Assembly (NCBI GenBank): GCA_964651395.1
Contig: CAZYXZ010000119.1
Coordinates: 1-5,039, forward strand
DNA: 5,039 nt
Source: CAZYXZ01 sp964651395
GTDB taxonomy: Bacteria; Actinomycetota; Actinomycetes; BP-191
Reading direction: 5' to 3'
This document shows, in pieces, positions 1-5,039 of the stretch. The translations under genes were made by a program, and so were the position numbers. The stretch's first letter is position 1, and each line of letters starts with the position of its first letter. The notes beneath the pieces were generated by a model. The model saw nothing but the letters and a program-made list of their open reading frames with translations, was not told the origin of the DNA and searched no databases.

Positions 1-251
1 AGCAGGCTGCGGAGCTCGCTCGCCGACACGGTCAGCACCCCGACCACGAGCCGGCCCGCGAGCCTGCGCAGGGCGCGCTCCCGGGGGGCGGCGCACAGCG
101 CCGGCGAGCGAGCCACGTCGAAGGACAGCTCGGCCCTTGTGTCCGACGTGTTCACGTGCTGCCCGCCCGCGCCACCGGATCGGGAGAACCGCCAGGACAG
201 CTCGGACTCGGGGATGACCAGGCGCGGCGCGACCCGCAGGCCGTCGGACAT
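1..251 (-). CDS. arfB: ArfB-type alternative ribosome-rescue peptidyl-tRNA hydrolase, N-terminal part (runs off left edge)
   Basis: The first 83 residues of a class-I release-factor-like hydrolase are present. Residues 23-34 read SRSGGAGGQHVN, which contains the catalytic GGQ (G29 G30 Q31) that enters the peptidyl-transferase centre and hydrolyses peptidyl-tRNA. The short N-terminus before the GGQ, with no codon-recognition domain ahead of it, separates ArfB/YaeJ-type proteins from RF1/RF2. Family members are about 140 residues long and end in a basic tail that enters the empty mRNA channel; here that tail lies outside the window and cannot be checked. The ATG start at 251 overlaps the stop of the upstream lipoprotein gene by one base (TGATG). 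No Shine-Dalgarno sequence is visible before it, so translation is probably coupled. The expected role, known from the family, is release of nascent chains from ribosomes stalled on mRNA lacking a stop codon, in the cytoplasm. Identification is firm from the GGQ context; activity depends on the unseen tail. Confidence 0.88.
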   Translation of the reverse strand, partial: MSDGLRVAPRLVIPESELSWRFSRSGGAGGQHVNTSDTRAELSFDVARSPALCAAPRERALRRLAGRLVVGVLTVSASELRSL

Positions 252-685
252 CAGGCCGGGCAGTGCGCGCGGCGGTAGTTGCCCACGCGCTTCAGCGACG
301 CGGTGAACGCCTGGCCGGAGAGCACCTTCTTCTGCTCCGGGGTCAGCTTGGTGTAGTCGTAGCCGACGGCGGCGATCGCCTGGGCGAACGGCACGTACGT
401 CTCGGCGACGAGGGTCGTGTCCGCCTTGATCTCGGCCGGTGCGTGCGTTCGCGCGGCGACGATGGCGTCGCGGGCCAGCACGATGCCCTTGGCCAGCTGG
501 TCCTTCGTCGCGTCCGACCGGAGCGCGGCGGAGTTGTAGCGCGCCATCTCCGCGCAGAACCTCTCGAGGGAGCCCACCGGCGCGCTCGCGTTGGGGGTGA
601 CCTTCGGCGTCGTCGGCACGTCGTCCCCGCAGCCGGTCAGCACCGCCGCGAGGGCGATGACCGCGGCGCCCACCGTGGTTCTCAT
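251..685 (-). CDS. small secreted lipoprotein of unknown function (144 aa)
   Basis: This is a 144-residue protein with a lipoprotein signal peptide: a short N-region (MRTT), a hydrophobic stretch of about 13 residues, and a lipobox LTGC with the lipidated cysteine at C19. The mature part begins with a Pro/Thr-rich linker (about residues 23-38), followed by a mostly helical segment. It contains only two further cysteines, C44 (in ERFCAEMARY) and C142 (in RRAHCPA, next to the C-terminus), which could form a disulfide joining the first and last helices outside the membrane. This layout is familiar from small uncharacterised actinobacterial lipoproteins, but I recognise no named family and assign no function. 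The ATG at 685 is the only sensible start, because it places the signal peptide at the N-terminus. It lies 8 bases after the ABC-F stop, with only a weak GAG-type ribosome-binding site. The gene therefore depends on the ABC-F transcript, and its stop overlaps the arfB start. Confidence 0.85.
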   Translation of the reverse strand: MRTTVGAAVIALAAVLTGCGDDVPTTPKVTPNASAPVGSLERFCAEMARYNSAALRSDATKDQLAKGIVLARDAIVAARTHAPAEIKADTTLVAETYVPFAQAIAAVGYDYTKLTPEQKKVLSGQAFTASLKRVGNYRRAHCPA

Positions 686-693
686 GAGCTCGA

Positions 694-2283
694 CTATGCC
701 AGCGCCACGAGGTCTGCGAGGTCGTCCGACCACGTGTCCTCCACGCCGTCCGGGAGCAGCAGCACCTTCTCGGGCGCCAGCGCCGCGACCGCGCCCTCGT
801 CGTGCGTGACCAGTACGACGGCCCCGCCGTACGACGCGAGGGCGGCGAGGATCTCCTCGCGGCTGGCCGGGTCGAGGTTGTTGGTCGGCTCGTCGAGGAG
901 GAGCACGTTGGCGCCGGAGACGACGAGGGTCGCCAGGGCCAGCCGGGTCTTCTCTCCGCCGGAGAGCGTGCCGGCGGGCTGGTGCACCACGTCGCCGGAG
1001 AAGAGGAAGGATCCCAGCACGCGACGCGCCTCCGACTCGGCCAGGTCCGGGGCCGAGGAGCGCATGTTCTCCAGCACCGTCCGGTCCGTGTCGAGCGTCT
1101 CGTGCTCCTGCGCGTAGTAGCCGAGCCGCAGCCCGTGCCCCGGCTGCACCTCGCCGGTGTCGGGGAGCTCGACGCCCGCCAGGATCCGCAACAGCGTCGT
1201 CTTGCCCGCGCCGTTGAGCCCGAGGACGACGACGCGAGATCCACGATCGACAGCCAGGTCGACGTCGGTGAACACCTCGAGGGAGCCGTAGCTCTTCGAC
1301 AGCTCGCTCGCGGTCAGCGGCGTCTTGCCGCACGGCACGGGGTCGGGGAAGCGCAGCTTGGCGACCCGGTCCGCCTGACGTGTGGCGGCCAGCCCGGAGA
1401 GCAGCCGCTCTGCGCGGCGGTCCATGCCCTGCGCCGCCTTCGCCTTGGTCGCCTTCGCGCGCATGCGGTCGGCCTGGGCCTTGAGGGCGGCCGCCTGCTT
1501 CTCGGCGTTCGTCCGCTCGCGACGCCGGCGGCGCTCGTCGGTCTCGCGCTGCTTGAGGTACGCCGTCCAGCCGACGTTGTAGAGGTCGAGCGCCGTGCGG
1601 TTGGCGTCGAGATGGAAGACCTTGTTCACGACCGCGTCGAGCAGCGCGGCGTCGTGGCTGATGACGACGAGACCGCCCTGGTGCTTGCGCAGGAAGTCGC
1701 GGAGCCACGTGATGGAGTCGGCGTCGAGGTGGTTCGTCGGCTCGTCCAGCAGCAGCGTGGTCGCTCCCGAGAAGAGGATGCGCGAGAGCTCCACGCGGCG
1801 CCGCTGGCCACCGGAGAGCGTCCCCAGCGGCTGGTCGAGCACGCGGACCGGCAGCCCGAGGTTGGAGCAGATCCGCTCCGCCTCGGCCTCGGCTGCGTAG
1901 CCGCCCAGCGAGGTGAACTGCTCCTCGAGCCGGCCGTATCGACGGACCGTCTCGGCGCTGTCGCTCTCGCCGAGCTCGACCTGCAGCTTCTCCATGCCGC
2001 GGACGACCGCGTCGAGGCCGCGCGCGGAGAGCACGCGGTCGCGGGCCAGCGTGTCGAGGTCGCCGGTGCGCGGGTCCTGGGGGAGATAGCCGACCTCGCC
2101 GACCCGGGTCACGCGACCGGCGGCGGGCAACGACTCGCCCGCGAGCACGCGGGTGAGCGTCGTCTTGCCGGCGCCGTTGCGCCCGACCAGGCCGATCCGG
2201 TCGCCGGGCTGCACGCGGAACGTGACCGGCTCGAGCAGCAGGCGCGCGCCGGCGCGCAGCTCGAGGTCGGTCGCCGTGATCAC
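694..2283 (-). CDS. ABC-F family ATPase (ribosome-associated, two ATP-binding domains)
   Basis: This soluble 529-residue protein has two ABC domains and no membrane segments. Domain 1 has Walker A GRNGAGKTT (34-42), signature LSGGQ (156-160), Walker B LLLDEP (177-182, catalytic E181) and switch H210. Domain 2 has Walker A GLNGAGKTT (355-363), LSGGE (440-444), LLLDEP (461-466, E465) and H494. The domains are joined by a very basic, helical linker (about 240-310, with RRRRRER near 251), the segment that in ABC-F proteins reaches the P-site tRNA. All catalytic residues are intact. The protein ends about 35 residues after H494, so it lacks the extra C-terminal domain of Uup-like members. From memory, its N-terminus (MITATDLELRAG) resembles the mycobacterial Rv1473-type subfamily; whether it is a housekeeping factor or protects against ribosome-targeting antibiotics cannot be decided here. 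The start is GTG at 2283, with no Shine-Dalgarno site but a close TANNNT hexamer. It is the first gene of the leftward operon. Confidence 0.95.
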   Translation of the reverse strand: MITATDLELRAGARLLLEPVTFRVQPGDRIGLVGRNGAGKTTLTRVLAGESLPAAGRVTRVGEVGYLPQDPRTGDLDTLARDRVLSARGLDAVVRGMEKLQVELGESDSAETVRRYGRLEEQFTSLGGYAAEAEAERICSNLGLPVRVLDQPLGTLSGGQRRRVELSRILFSGATTLLLDEPTNHLDADSITWLRDFLRKHQGGLVVISHDAALLDAVVNKVFHLDANRTALDLYNVGWTAYLKQRETDERRRRRERTNAEKQAAALKAQADRMRAKATKAKAAQGMDRRAERLLSGLAATRQADRVAKLRFPDPVPCGKTPLTASELSKSYGSLEVFTDVDLAVDRGSRVVVLGLNGAGKTTLLRILAGVELPDTGEVQPGHGLRLGYYAQEHETLDTDRTVLENMRSSAPDLAESEARRVLGSFLFSGDVVHQPAGTLSGGEKTRLALATLVVSGANVLLLDEPTNNLDPASREEILAALASYGGAVVLVTHDEGAVAALAPEKVLLLPDGVEDTWSDDLADLVALA

Positions 2284-2294
2284 AACCCAGGGTA
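2284..2294 (-). promoter_or_regulatory. putative -10 element of the leftward operon, leaderless start
   Basis: On the minus strand, TACCCT (2294 to 2289) fits the actinobacterial TANNNT -10 pattern and is followed by only five bases (GGGTT) before the GTG start of the ABC-F gene. There is no purine-rich ribosome-binding site between them. A transcript starting 6-7 bases after the hexamer would begin at or next to the GTG, giving a leaderless mRNA. No convincing -35 hexamer is visible upstream. This is inferred from pattern and spacing alone. Confidence 0.4.
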
Positions 2295-2311
2295 ACTGCT
2301 CGGCGAAACCA

Positions 2312-2329
2312 GGATCGCTACGGTGATCC
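2312..2329. repeat. short inverted repeat in the divergent intergenic region
   Basis: GGATC (2312-2316) and GATCC (2325-2329) are perfect inverted arms of five bases separated by eight. The spacer ends with the putative rightward -10 hexamer TACGGT (2319-2324). The repeat could be a small operator covering that promoter, but five-base arms are short enough to occur by chance. Confidence 0.3.
2319..2324 (+). promoter_or_regulatory. putative -10 element of the DUF255 gene, leaderless start
   Basis: TACGGT matches TANNNT and lies six bases before the GTG start at 2331, the distance expected if transcription begins on the start codon itself. No Shine-Dalgarno sequence is well placed: the nearest AGGA (2311-2314) is 16 bases upstream. 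No clear -35 hexamer is present 17-18 bases upstream (CTGCTC or ACTGCT). The call rests on the hexamer and its spacing. Confidence 0.4.
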
Positions 2330-2330
2330 G

Positions 2331-4343
2331 GTGCCGAACAAGTTGGCTGCAGAGACGTCGCCCTACCTGCTCCAGCACGCGGACAACCCGGTGGACTGGT
2401 GGCCGTGGGGTCCGGAGGCGTTCGCGGAGGCGCGGCGCCGCGACGTGCCGATCCTGCTCTCCGTCGGCTACTCGGCCTGCCACTGGTGTCACGTCATGGC
2501 GCACGAGTCCTTCGAGAACGCCGACGCCGCGGCGGTGATGAACGAGTTCTTCGTCAGCATCAAGGTCGACCGCGAGGAGCGGCCGGACGTCGATGCGGTC
2601 TACATGGAGGCCACGCAGGCGATGACCGGGCACGGCGGCTGGCCGATGACCGTGTTCATGACCGCCGACGGCGAACCGTTCTTCTGCGGCACCTACTACC
2701 CGCCCGCCGACCGGCACGGCATGCCGGGATTCCCGCGCGTCCTGCTCTCGGTGGCGCAGGCCTGGCGCGATCGCCGCGACGAGCTCACGGAGGCGGCGAA
2801 GGACATCGTGTCCCGGCTGGGTGCCCGCTCGCCGTCGGCGACCGGCACGCCCATGACGGCCGCCGTACTCGATGCCGCGGCGGAGGCACTGGGCGTCGAG
2901 TACGACGAGCAGCTCGGGGGGTTCGGCCGCGCGCCGAAGTTCCCGCCCTCGATGTGCCTGGAGTTCCTGCTGCGCCATCACGCGCGCACCGCAAGTCCCA
3001 CCTCGCTCGCCATGGTGGCCGGCACTGCCGAGCGGATGGCGCGCGGGGGTCTCTACGACCAGCTCGGCGGCGGCTTCGCGCGCTACTCCGTCGACGCCGC
3101 GTGGGTGGTCCCGCACTTCGAGAAGATGCTCTACGACAACGCGCTCCTCCTCCGCGCCTACCTCCACTGGTACCGCGCGACCGGCGACGGGCTCGCGCTG
3201 CGCGTCGTGCGCGAGACGGCCGGCTTCCTGCTCCGTGATCTCCGCACCGACGAGGGCGGCTTCGCGTCCGCGCTGGACGCGGACAGCGAGGGGGAGGAGG
3301 GCAAGTACTACGTGTGGACGCCCGAGCAGCTGGCCGACGTACTGGGCGAAGCGGACGGCGCCTGGGCCGCGCAGGCGTGGGCGGTCGGCCCGGCCGGCAC
3401 GTTCGAACACGGCGCGAGCGTTCTCCAGCGGCTCGACGAGCCGGCCGACCTGGAGCGCTACGAGCACGTGCGGGCCGCGTTGCACGCGTTCCGCACCGCC
3501 CGCCGCGTGCCACCGGGCCGCGACGACAAGGTGGTCTCCGCGTGGAACGGGCTGGCCATCGCCGCGCTGGCCGAGGCCGGCGCCCTACTGGATGACGCGG
3601 AGATGGTGGCGGCCGCGGTCGGCGCTGCGGAGCTGTTGCAACGCCTGCACTGGTCCGGCGGGCGGCTGCTCCGCACGTCGCTCGGCGGCCGGGCCGGTCG
3701 CCATGCCGGCGTCCTCGAGGACTACGCGGACCTGGCCGAGGGGCTCCTCGCCCTGTTCTCCGCGACCGGCGACGGCCGTTGGACTGTCTGGGCGCAGGAT
3801 CTGCTCGAGGTCGTCCTCGACCACTTCGCCGATCCGGTCACCGGTGAGCTCTACGACACGGCGGCGGACGCGGAGCGGCTGGTGCGCCGGCCGCAGGACC
3901 CCACGGACAACGCCACGCCCAGCGGCCCGTCGGCCGCGGCCGGTGCGCTGCTGTCGTACGCCGCCCTGACCGGGTCGGCCCGCCACCGGGCGGCGGCGGA
4001 GGCGGTTCTCGCGGCGGCGGCTCCCCTGGCCGGCCGGCACGCGCGCTTCTTCGGCCATGCGCTGGCGGTCGGGGAGGCGCTGGCCGCCGGGCCGGTCGAG
4101 GTCGCGGTGGTCGGCCCGGCGGGCGACCCGGCGACCGCCGAGCTGCTCGCCGTGGCCCGGCGGAGCACGGCGCCCGGCCTTGTCCTGGCCTGGGGGGGAC
4201 CGTCTGGGGAGCCCGCCGTGGCCCTGCTGAAGGACCGTCCCCTGCTCGCGGGCCGCCCCGCGGCGTACGTCTGCCGTGGCTTCGTCTGCCGCGCCCCGTC
4301 CGCGGGGCCGGAGGACCTCGCCAGAAGTATCGCCCTGACGTAA
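2331..4343 (+). CDS. DUF255 / YyaL / SPATA20-family protein (thioredoxin-like domain plus alpha/alpha toroid)
   Basis: This complete 670-residue protein has the normal length for the COG1331 family (YyaL, SPATA20). Residues 1-165 form the thioredoxin-like DUF255 domain. It opens with the family's signature start (NKLAAETSPYLLQHADNPV), carries CHWCH (50-54) at the position of the thioredoxin active site, and has the loop GGWPMTVF (102-109) with the probable cis-proline P105. Residues about 185-560 resemble the helical-hairpin toroid of glycosidase/epimerase folds, with conserved blocks GGLYDQLGGGF (239-249), PHFEKMLYDNALLL (261-274), DADSEGEEGKYYVW (316-329) and RDDKVVSAWNGL (397-408). The C-terminal pair C648/C653 (YVCRGFVC) is also typical as I know the family. 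No signal peptide is present, so it is cytoplasmic. Its substrate is unknown: neither disulfide exchange nor sugar processing is proven for the family. GTG at 2331 is the only start: in frame upstream there is no ATG or GTG before the TGA at 2277. Confidence 0.95.
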   Translation: MPNKLAAETSPYLLQHADNPVDWWPWGPEAFAEARRRDVPILLSVGYSACHWCHVMAHESFENADAAAVMNEFFVSIKVDREERPDVDAVYMEATQAMTGHGGWPMTVFMTADGEPFFCGTYYPPADRHGMPGFPRVLLSVAQAWRDRRDELTEAAKDIVSRLGARSPSATGTPMTAAVLDAAAEALGVEYDEQLGGFGRAPKFPPSMCLEFLLRHHARTASPTSLAMVAGTAERMARGGLYDQLGGGFARYSVDAAWVVPHFEKMLYDNALLLRAYLHWYRATGDGLALRVVRETAGFLLRDLRTDEGGFASALDADSEGEEGKYYVWTPEQLADVLGEADGAWAAQAWAVGPAGTFEHGASVLQRLDEPADLERYEHVRAALHAFRTARRVPPGRDDKVVSAWNGLAIAALAEAGALLDDAEMVAAAVGAAELLQRLHWSGGRLLRTSLGGRAGRHAGVLEDYADLAEGLLALFSATGDGRWTVWAQDLLEVVLDHFADPVTGELYDTAADAERLVRRPQDPTDNATPSGPSAAAGALLSYAALTGSARHRAAAEAVLAAAAPLAGRHARFFGHALAVGEALAAGPVEVAVVGPAGDPATAELLAVARRSTAPGLVLAWGGPSGEPAVALLKDRPLLAGRPAAYVCRGFVCRAPSAGPEDLARSIALT

Positions 4344-4348
4344 GGCGG

Positions 4349-4370
4349 GGCGCGTTGCATGATCCGCGCC
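4349..4370 (+). terminator. GC-rich hairpin after the DUF255 gene, weak terminator candidate
   Basis: GGCGCG (4349-4354) and CGCGCC (4365-4370) form a perfect six-base-pair stem with a ten-base loop, starting five bases after the TAA stop. A competing stem, GGGGC (4347-4351) with GCCCC (4372-4376), is also possible. There is no T-tract, so it is not a standard intrinsic terminator; such hairpins without T-tracts are common after actinobacterial genes. It overlaps the proposed promoter of the next gene. Confidence 0.3.
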
Positions 4371-4384
4371 GGCCCCACTAGTCT
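4355..4384 (+). promoter_or_regulatory. putative promoter of the collagen-like gene
   Basis: TTGCAT (4355-4360) and TAGTCT (4379-4384) are separated by 18 bases. The -10 fits TANNNT; the -35 keeps the TTG core. Transcription would start near 4391, giving a leader of about 40 bases with a Shine-Dalgarno site. This suggests the collagen-like gene has its own promoter rather than relying on the DUF255 transcript. Confidence 0.5.
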
Positions 4385-4420
4385 GCGCAGGTTCGTACTC
4401 GTTCCAGCACGTCCGTGACA

Positions 4421-4425
4421 GGGGA
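4421..4425 (+). promoter_or_regulatory. Shine-Dalgarno site of the collagen-like gene
   Basis: GGGGA lies six bases before the ATG at 4432, a good spacing. It decides between that ATG and a second in-frame ATG at 4441, which would be 15 bases away. It is the only strong ribosome-binding site before a gene in this window. Confidence 0.7.
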
Positions 4426-4431
4426 ATCTGG

Positions 4432-5039
4432 ATGGCGCGCATGCTCAACGCACGGATCGCAAAGGCGGTCTTCGTTGCGACGGTTGGCCTGGCCAGCTCG
4501 GTAGCACTGGCCGTTCCCGCTGACGCAGCGCCCATCTTCGGGCCCTCGTTGATCATCAACATCACCGGTCCGACCGGCCCTGCCGGCCCGACCGGTCCGG
4601 CCGGTCCCACCGGCCCGACCGGTGCCGTCGGCCCGACCGGTCCGTCCGGCACCGGCCCGACCGGCCCCGCCGGCCCGACCGGCGCCGGCGCGACCGGCCC
4701 GATTGGGCCGTCCGGTCCTTCCGGCCCGGTCGGCCCGACCGGCCCGACCGGCGCGGGCGTCACCGGCGCCACCGGCGCGACCGGGCCCTCGGGCACCGGC
4801 CCGTCCGGTCCGGCCGGCGCGACCGGCGCGACGGGTGCGGCTGGAGCGACCGGCCCGAGCGGCGGCGTGACCCAGATCATCAACCTCGGTGGCGGTAGCG
4901 GCACCACCGGCCCGACCGGGCCGACCGGCCCTGCGGGCACCGGCCCGACCGGCCCTGCCGGCCCGACCGGCGCCGGCGTGACCGGCCCGACCGGCGTGGT
5001 CGGCCCGACTGGTCCGTCCGGCACCGGCGCGGTCGGCCC
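4432..5039 (+). CDS. secreted collagen-like (Gly-X-Y repeat) protein, N-terminal part (runs off right edge)
   Basis: The first 202 residues of an open frame continue past the window. Residues 1-32 form a Sec signal peptide: basic start (R3, R8, K11), a hydrophobic core (about 12-28), and a likely cleavage site after ADA (A32). A short stretch with LIINI (40-44) follows, then Gly-X-Y triplets from G46. X is mostly Pro or Ala; Y is mostly Thr, with some Ala, Ser and Val. Proline never occupies Y, as expected without prolyl hydroxylation, and there is no charged residue from 46 to 202. Triplet register is broken by two-residue units at residues 73, 121, 169 and 197 (Gly-Thr) and 84, 107 and 180 (Gly-Ala), and by a longer break at 144-156 containing QIINL. 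The protein is probably an extracellular triple-helical fibre or stalk. GPT-rich collagens such as Bacillus BclA are O-glycosylated on Thr, so glycosylation is possible here. The anchor and C-terminal domain are unseen. Confidence 0.9.
   Translation, partial: MARMLNARIAKAVFVATVGLASSVALAVPADAAPIFGPSLIINITGPTGPAGPTGPAGPTGPTGAVGPTGPSGTGPTGPAGPTGAGATGPIGPSGPSGPVGPTGPTGAGVTGATGATGPSGTGPSGPAGATGATGAAGATGPSGGVTQIINLGGGSGTTGPTGPTGPAGTGPTGPAGPTGAGVTGPTGVVGPTGPSGTGAVG
4648..4700 (+). repeat. long direct repeat, copy 1 (copy 2 at 4936-4988)
   Basis: The 53 bases at 4648-4700 recur at 4936-4988 with two differences: a silent C/T change in a proline codon and GCG to GTG (Ala to Val). The offset is 288 bases, or 96 codons. 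A more diverged partner (32 of the first 36 bases identical by eye) begins at 4792, exactly halfway. Each copy starts with the Gly-Thr break followed by Gly-Pro, pointing to a 144-base duplication unit. Confidence 0.85.
4936..4988 (+). repeat. long direct repeat, copy 2 (copy 1 at 4648-4700)
   Basis: This is the second copy of the 53-base repeat, 51 of 53 bases identical to copy 1. It encodes residues 169-185, including the Gly-Thr break at 169 and the Gly-Ala break at 180. A 30-base piece just before copy 1 (4627-4656) also recurs further right at 4999-5028 with one difference, so the blocks have been shuffled as well as duplicated. Confidence 0.85.

Larger units (their letters stand above)
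4567..5039 (+). repeat. Gly-X-Y coding repeat array
   Basis: The DNA is built from nine-base units close to GGC CCG ACC (Gly-Pro-Thr), with variants encoding GPA, GPS, GAT, GAV, GPV and GPI. The order is irregular and third positions vary, so it is an aged coding repeat rather than a recent pure expansion. It continues to the end of the window. Two-residue register breaks and the 13-residue non-collagen break (codons 144-156, bases 4861-4899) interrupt it. Confidence 0.9.

Noticed and set aside
251..1708. Reading the lipoprotein as the C-terminal part of a 485-residue protein.
   Set aside because: The upstream part is the out-of-frame shadow of the ABC-F gene, Arg-rich and without motifs. 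The signal peptide and lipobox begin at the ATG at 685.
802..2295. Plus-strand open frame of 497 codons opposite the ABC-F gene.
   Set aside because: It is Arg/Gly/Val/Leu-rich low-complexity translation with no domain, and lies over a gene with all ABC-F motifs intact. It is a typical GC-rich antisense shadow.
2323..2538. Small plus-strand open frame of 71 codons beginning GTG at 2323.
   Set aside because: It is in a different frame from the DUF255 gene and overlaps its conserved N-terminus; the product is Arg/Thr-rich without any motif.
2280..3485. Minus-strand open frame of 401 codons opposite the DUF255 gene, ending next to the ABC-F start.
   Set aside because: Its composition is Arg/Ala/Val/His-rich with no recognisable motif, and it is antisense to a strongly conserved coding sequence.
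3585..5024. Long minus-strand open frame (479 codons) whose first part also reads as Gly-Pro-Val collagen-like repeats.
   Set aside because: The GGC-CCG-ACC units read as GGPV-type triplets on the opposite strand automatically. The frame runs on into the antisense of the DUF255 gene and has no signal peptide. The plus-strand reading has a promoter, Shine-Dalgarno site and signal peptide.
4560..5039. Repeats as a CRISPR array or other non-coding tandem repeat.
   Set aside because: The unit is nine bases, in one open frame, with variation mostly at codon level; there are no spacers.
4567..5039. PE_PGRS-type glycine-rich protein.
   Set aside because: There is no PE domain, and glycine occurs every third residue with Pro/Ala next to it, which is the collagen pattern, not GGA/GGN repeats.

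Overview
The window comes from a GC-rich actinobacterial chromosome. The evidence is G/C-ending codons almost throughout, GTG starts without clear Shine-Dalgarno sites, TANNNT-type -10 hexamers, and proteins that read like actinobacterial family members. No closer taxonomic assignment is possible from the sequence alone. The only repetitive sequence is inside a collagen-like gene. I saw no RNA gene, transposon, CRISPR array or origin.

Left half, minus strand (positions 2283 down to 1): a tightly packed set of three genes read in the order ABC-F ATPase, small lipoprotein, ArfB-type ribosome-rescue hydrolase. The ABC-F stop lies 8 bases before the lipoprotein ATG. The lipoprotein stop and the arfB start share one base (TGATG). 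These genes probably form one operon with coupled translation. The two flanking genes both encode ribosome-associated factors: ABC-F proteins act on stalled or idle ribosomes, and ArfB releases peptides from ribosomes stuck on non-stop mRNA. The lipoprotein between them has no obvious role in translation. arfB runs off the left edge.

Centre (2284-2330): a 47-base divergent intergenic region. Each flanking gene begins with GTG, and each GTG is preceded by a TANNNT hexamer only 5-6 bases away, with no Shine-Dalgarno sequence. Both genes may therefore be read from leaderless transcripts. A short inverted repeat surrounds the rightward hexamer.

Right half, plus strand: first a complete 670-residue DUF255/YyaL/SPATA20-family protein (2331-4343), with a thioredoxin-like N-terminal domain carrying a CHWCH motif and an alpha/alpha-toroid glycosidase-like remainder. 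An 88-base gap follows, with a good promoter candidate and a Shine-Dalgarno site. Then comes a secreted collagen-like protein (4432 to beyond 5039), which has a signal peptide and an uncharged, threonine-rich Gly-X-Y region.

The most unusual element is this collagen-like gene. Its Gly-X-Y tract is broken at regular places by two-residue Gly-Thr or Gly-Ala interruptions. Three of these (residues 73, 121 and 169) are exactly 48 residues (144 bases) apart. A hydrophobic Ile-Ile-Asn motif occurs both just before the tract and in its middle. The window ends within the repeat, so the length, C-terminus and anchoring of the protein are unknown.
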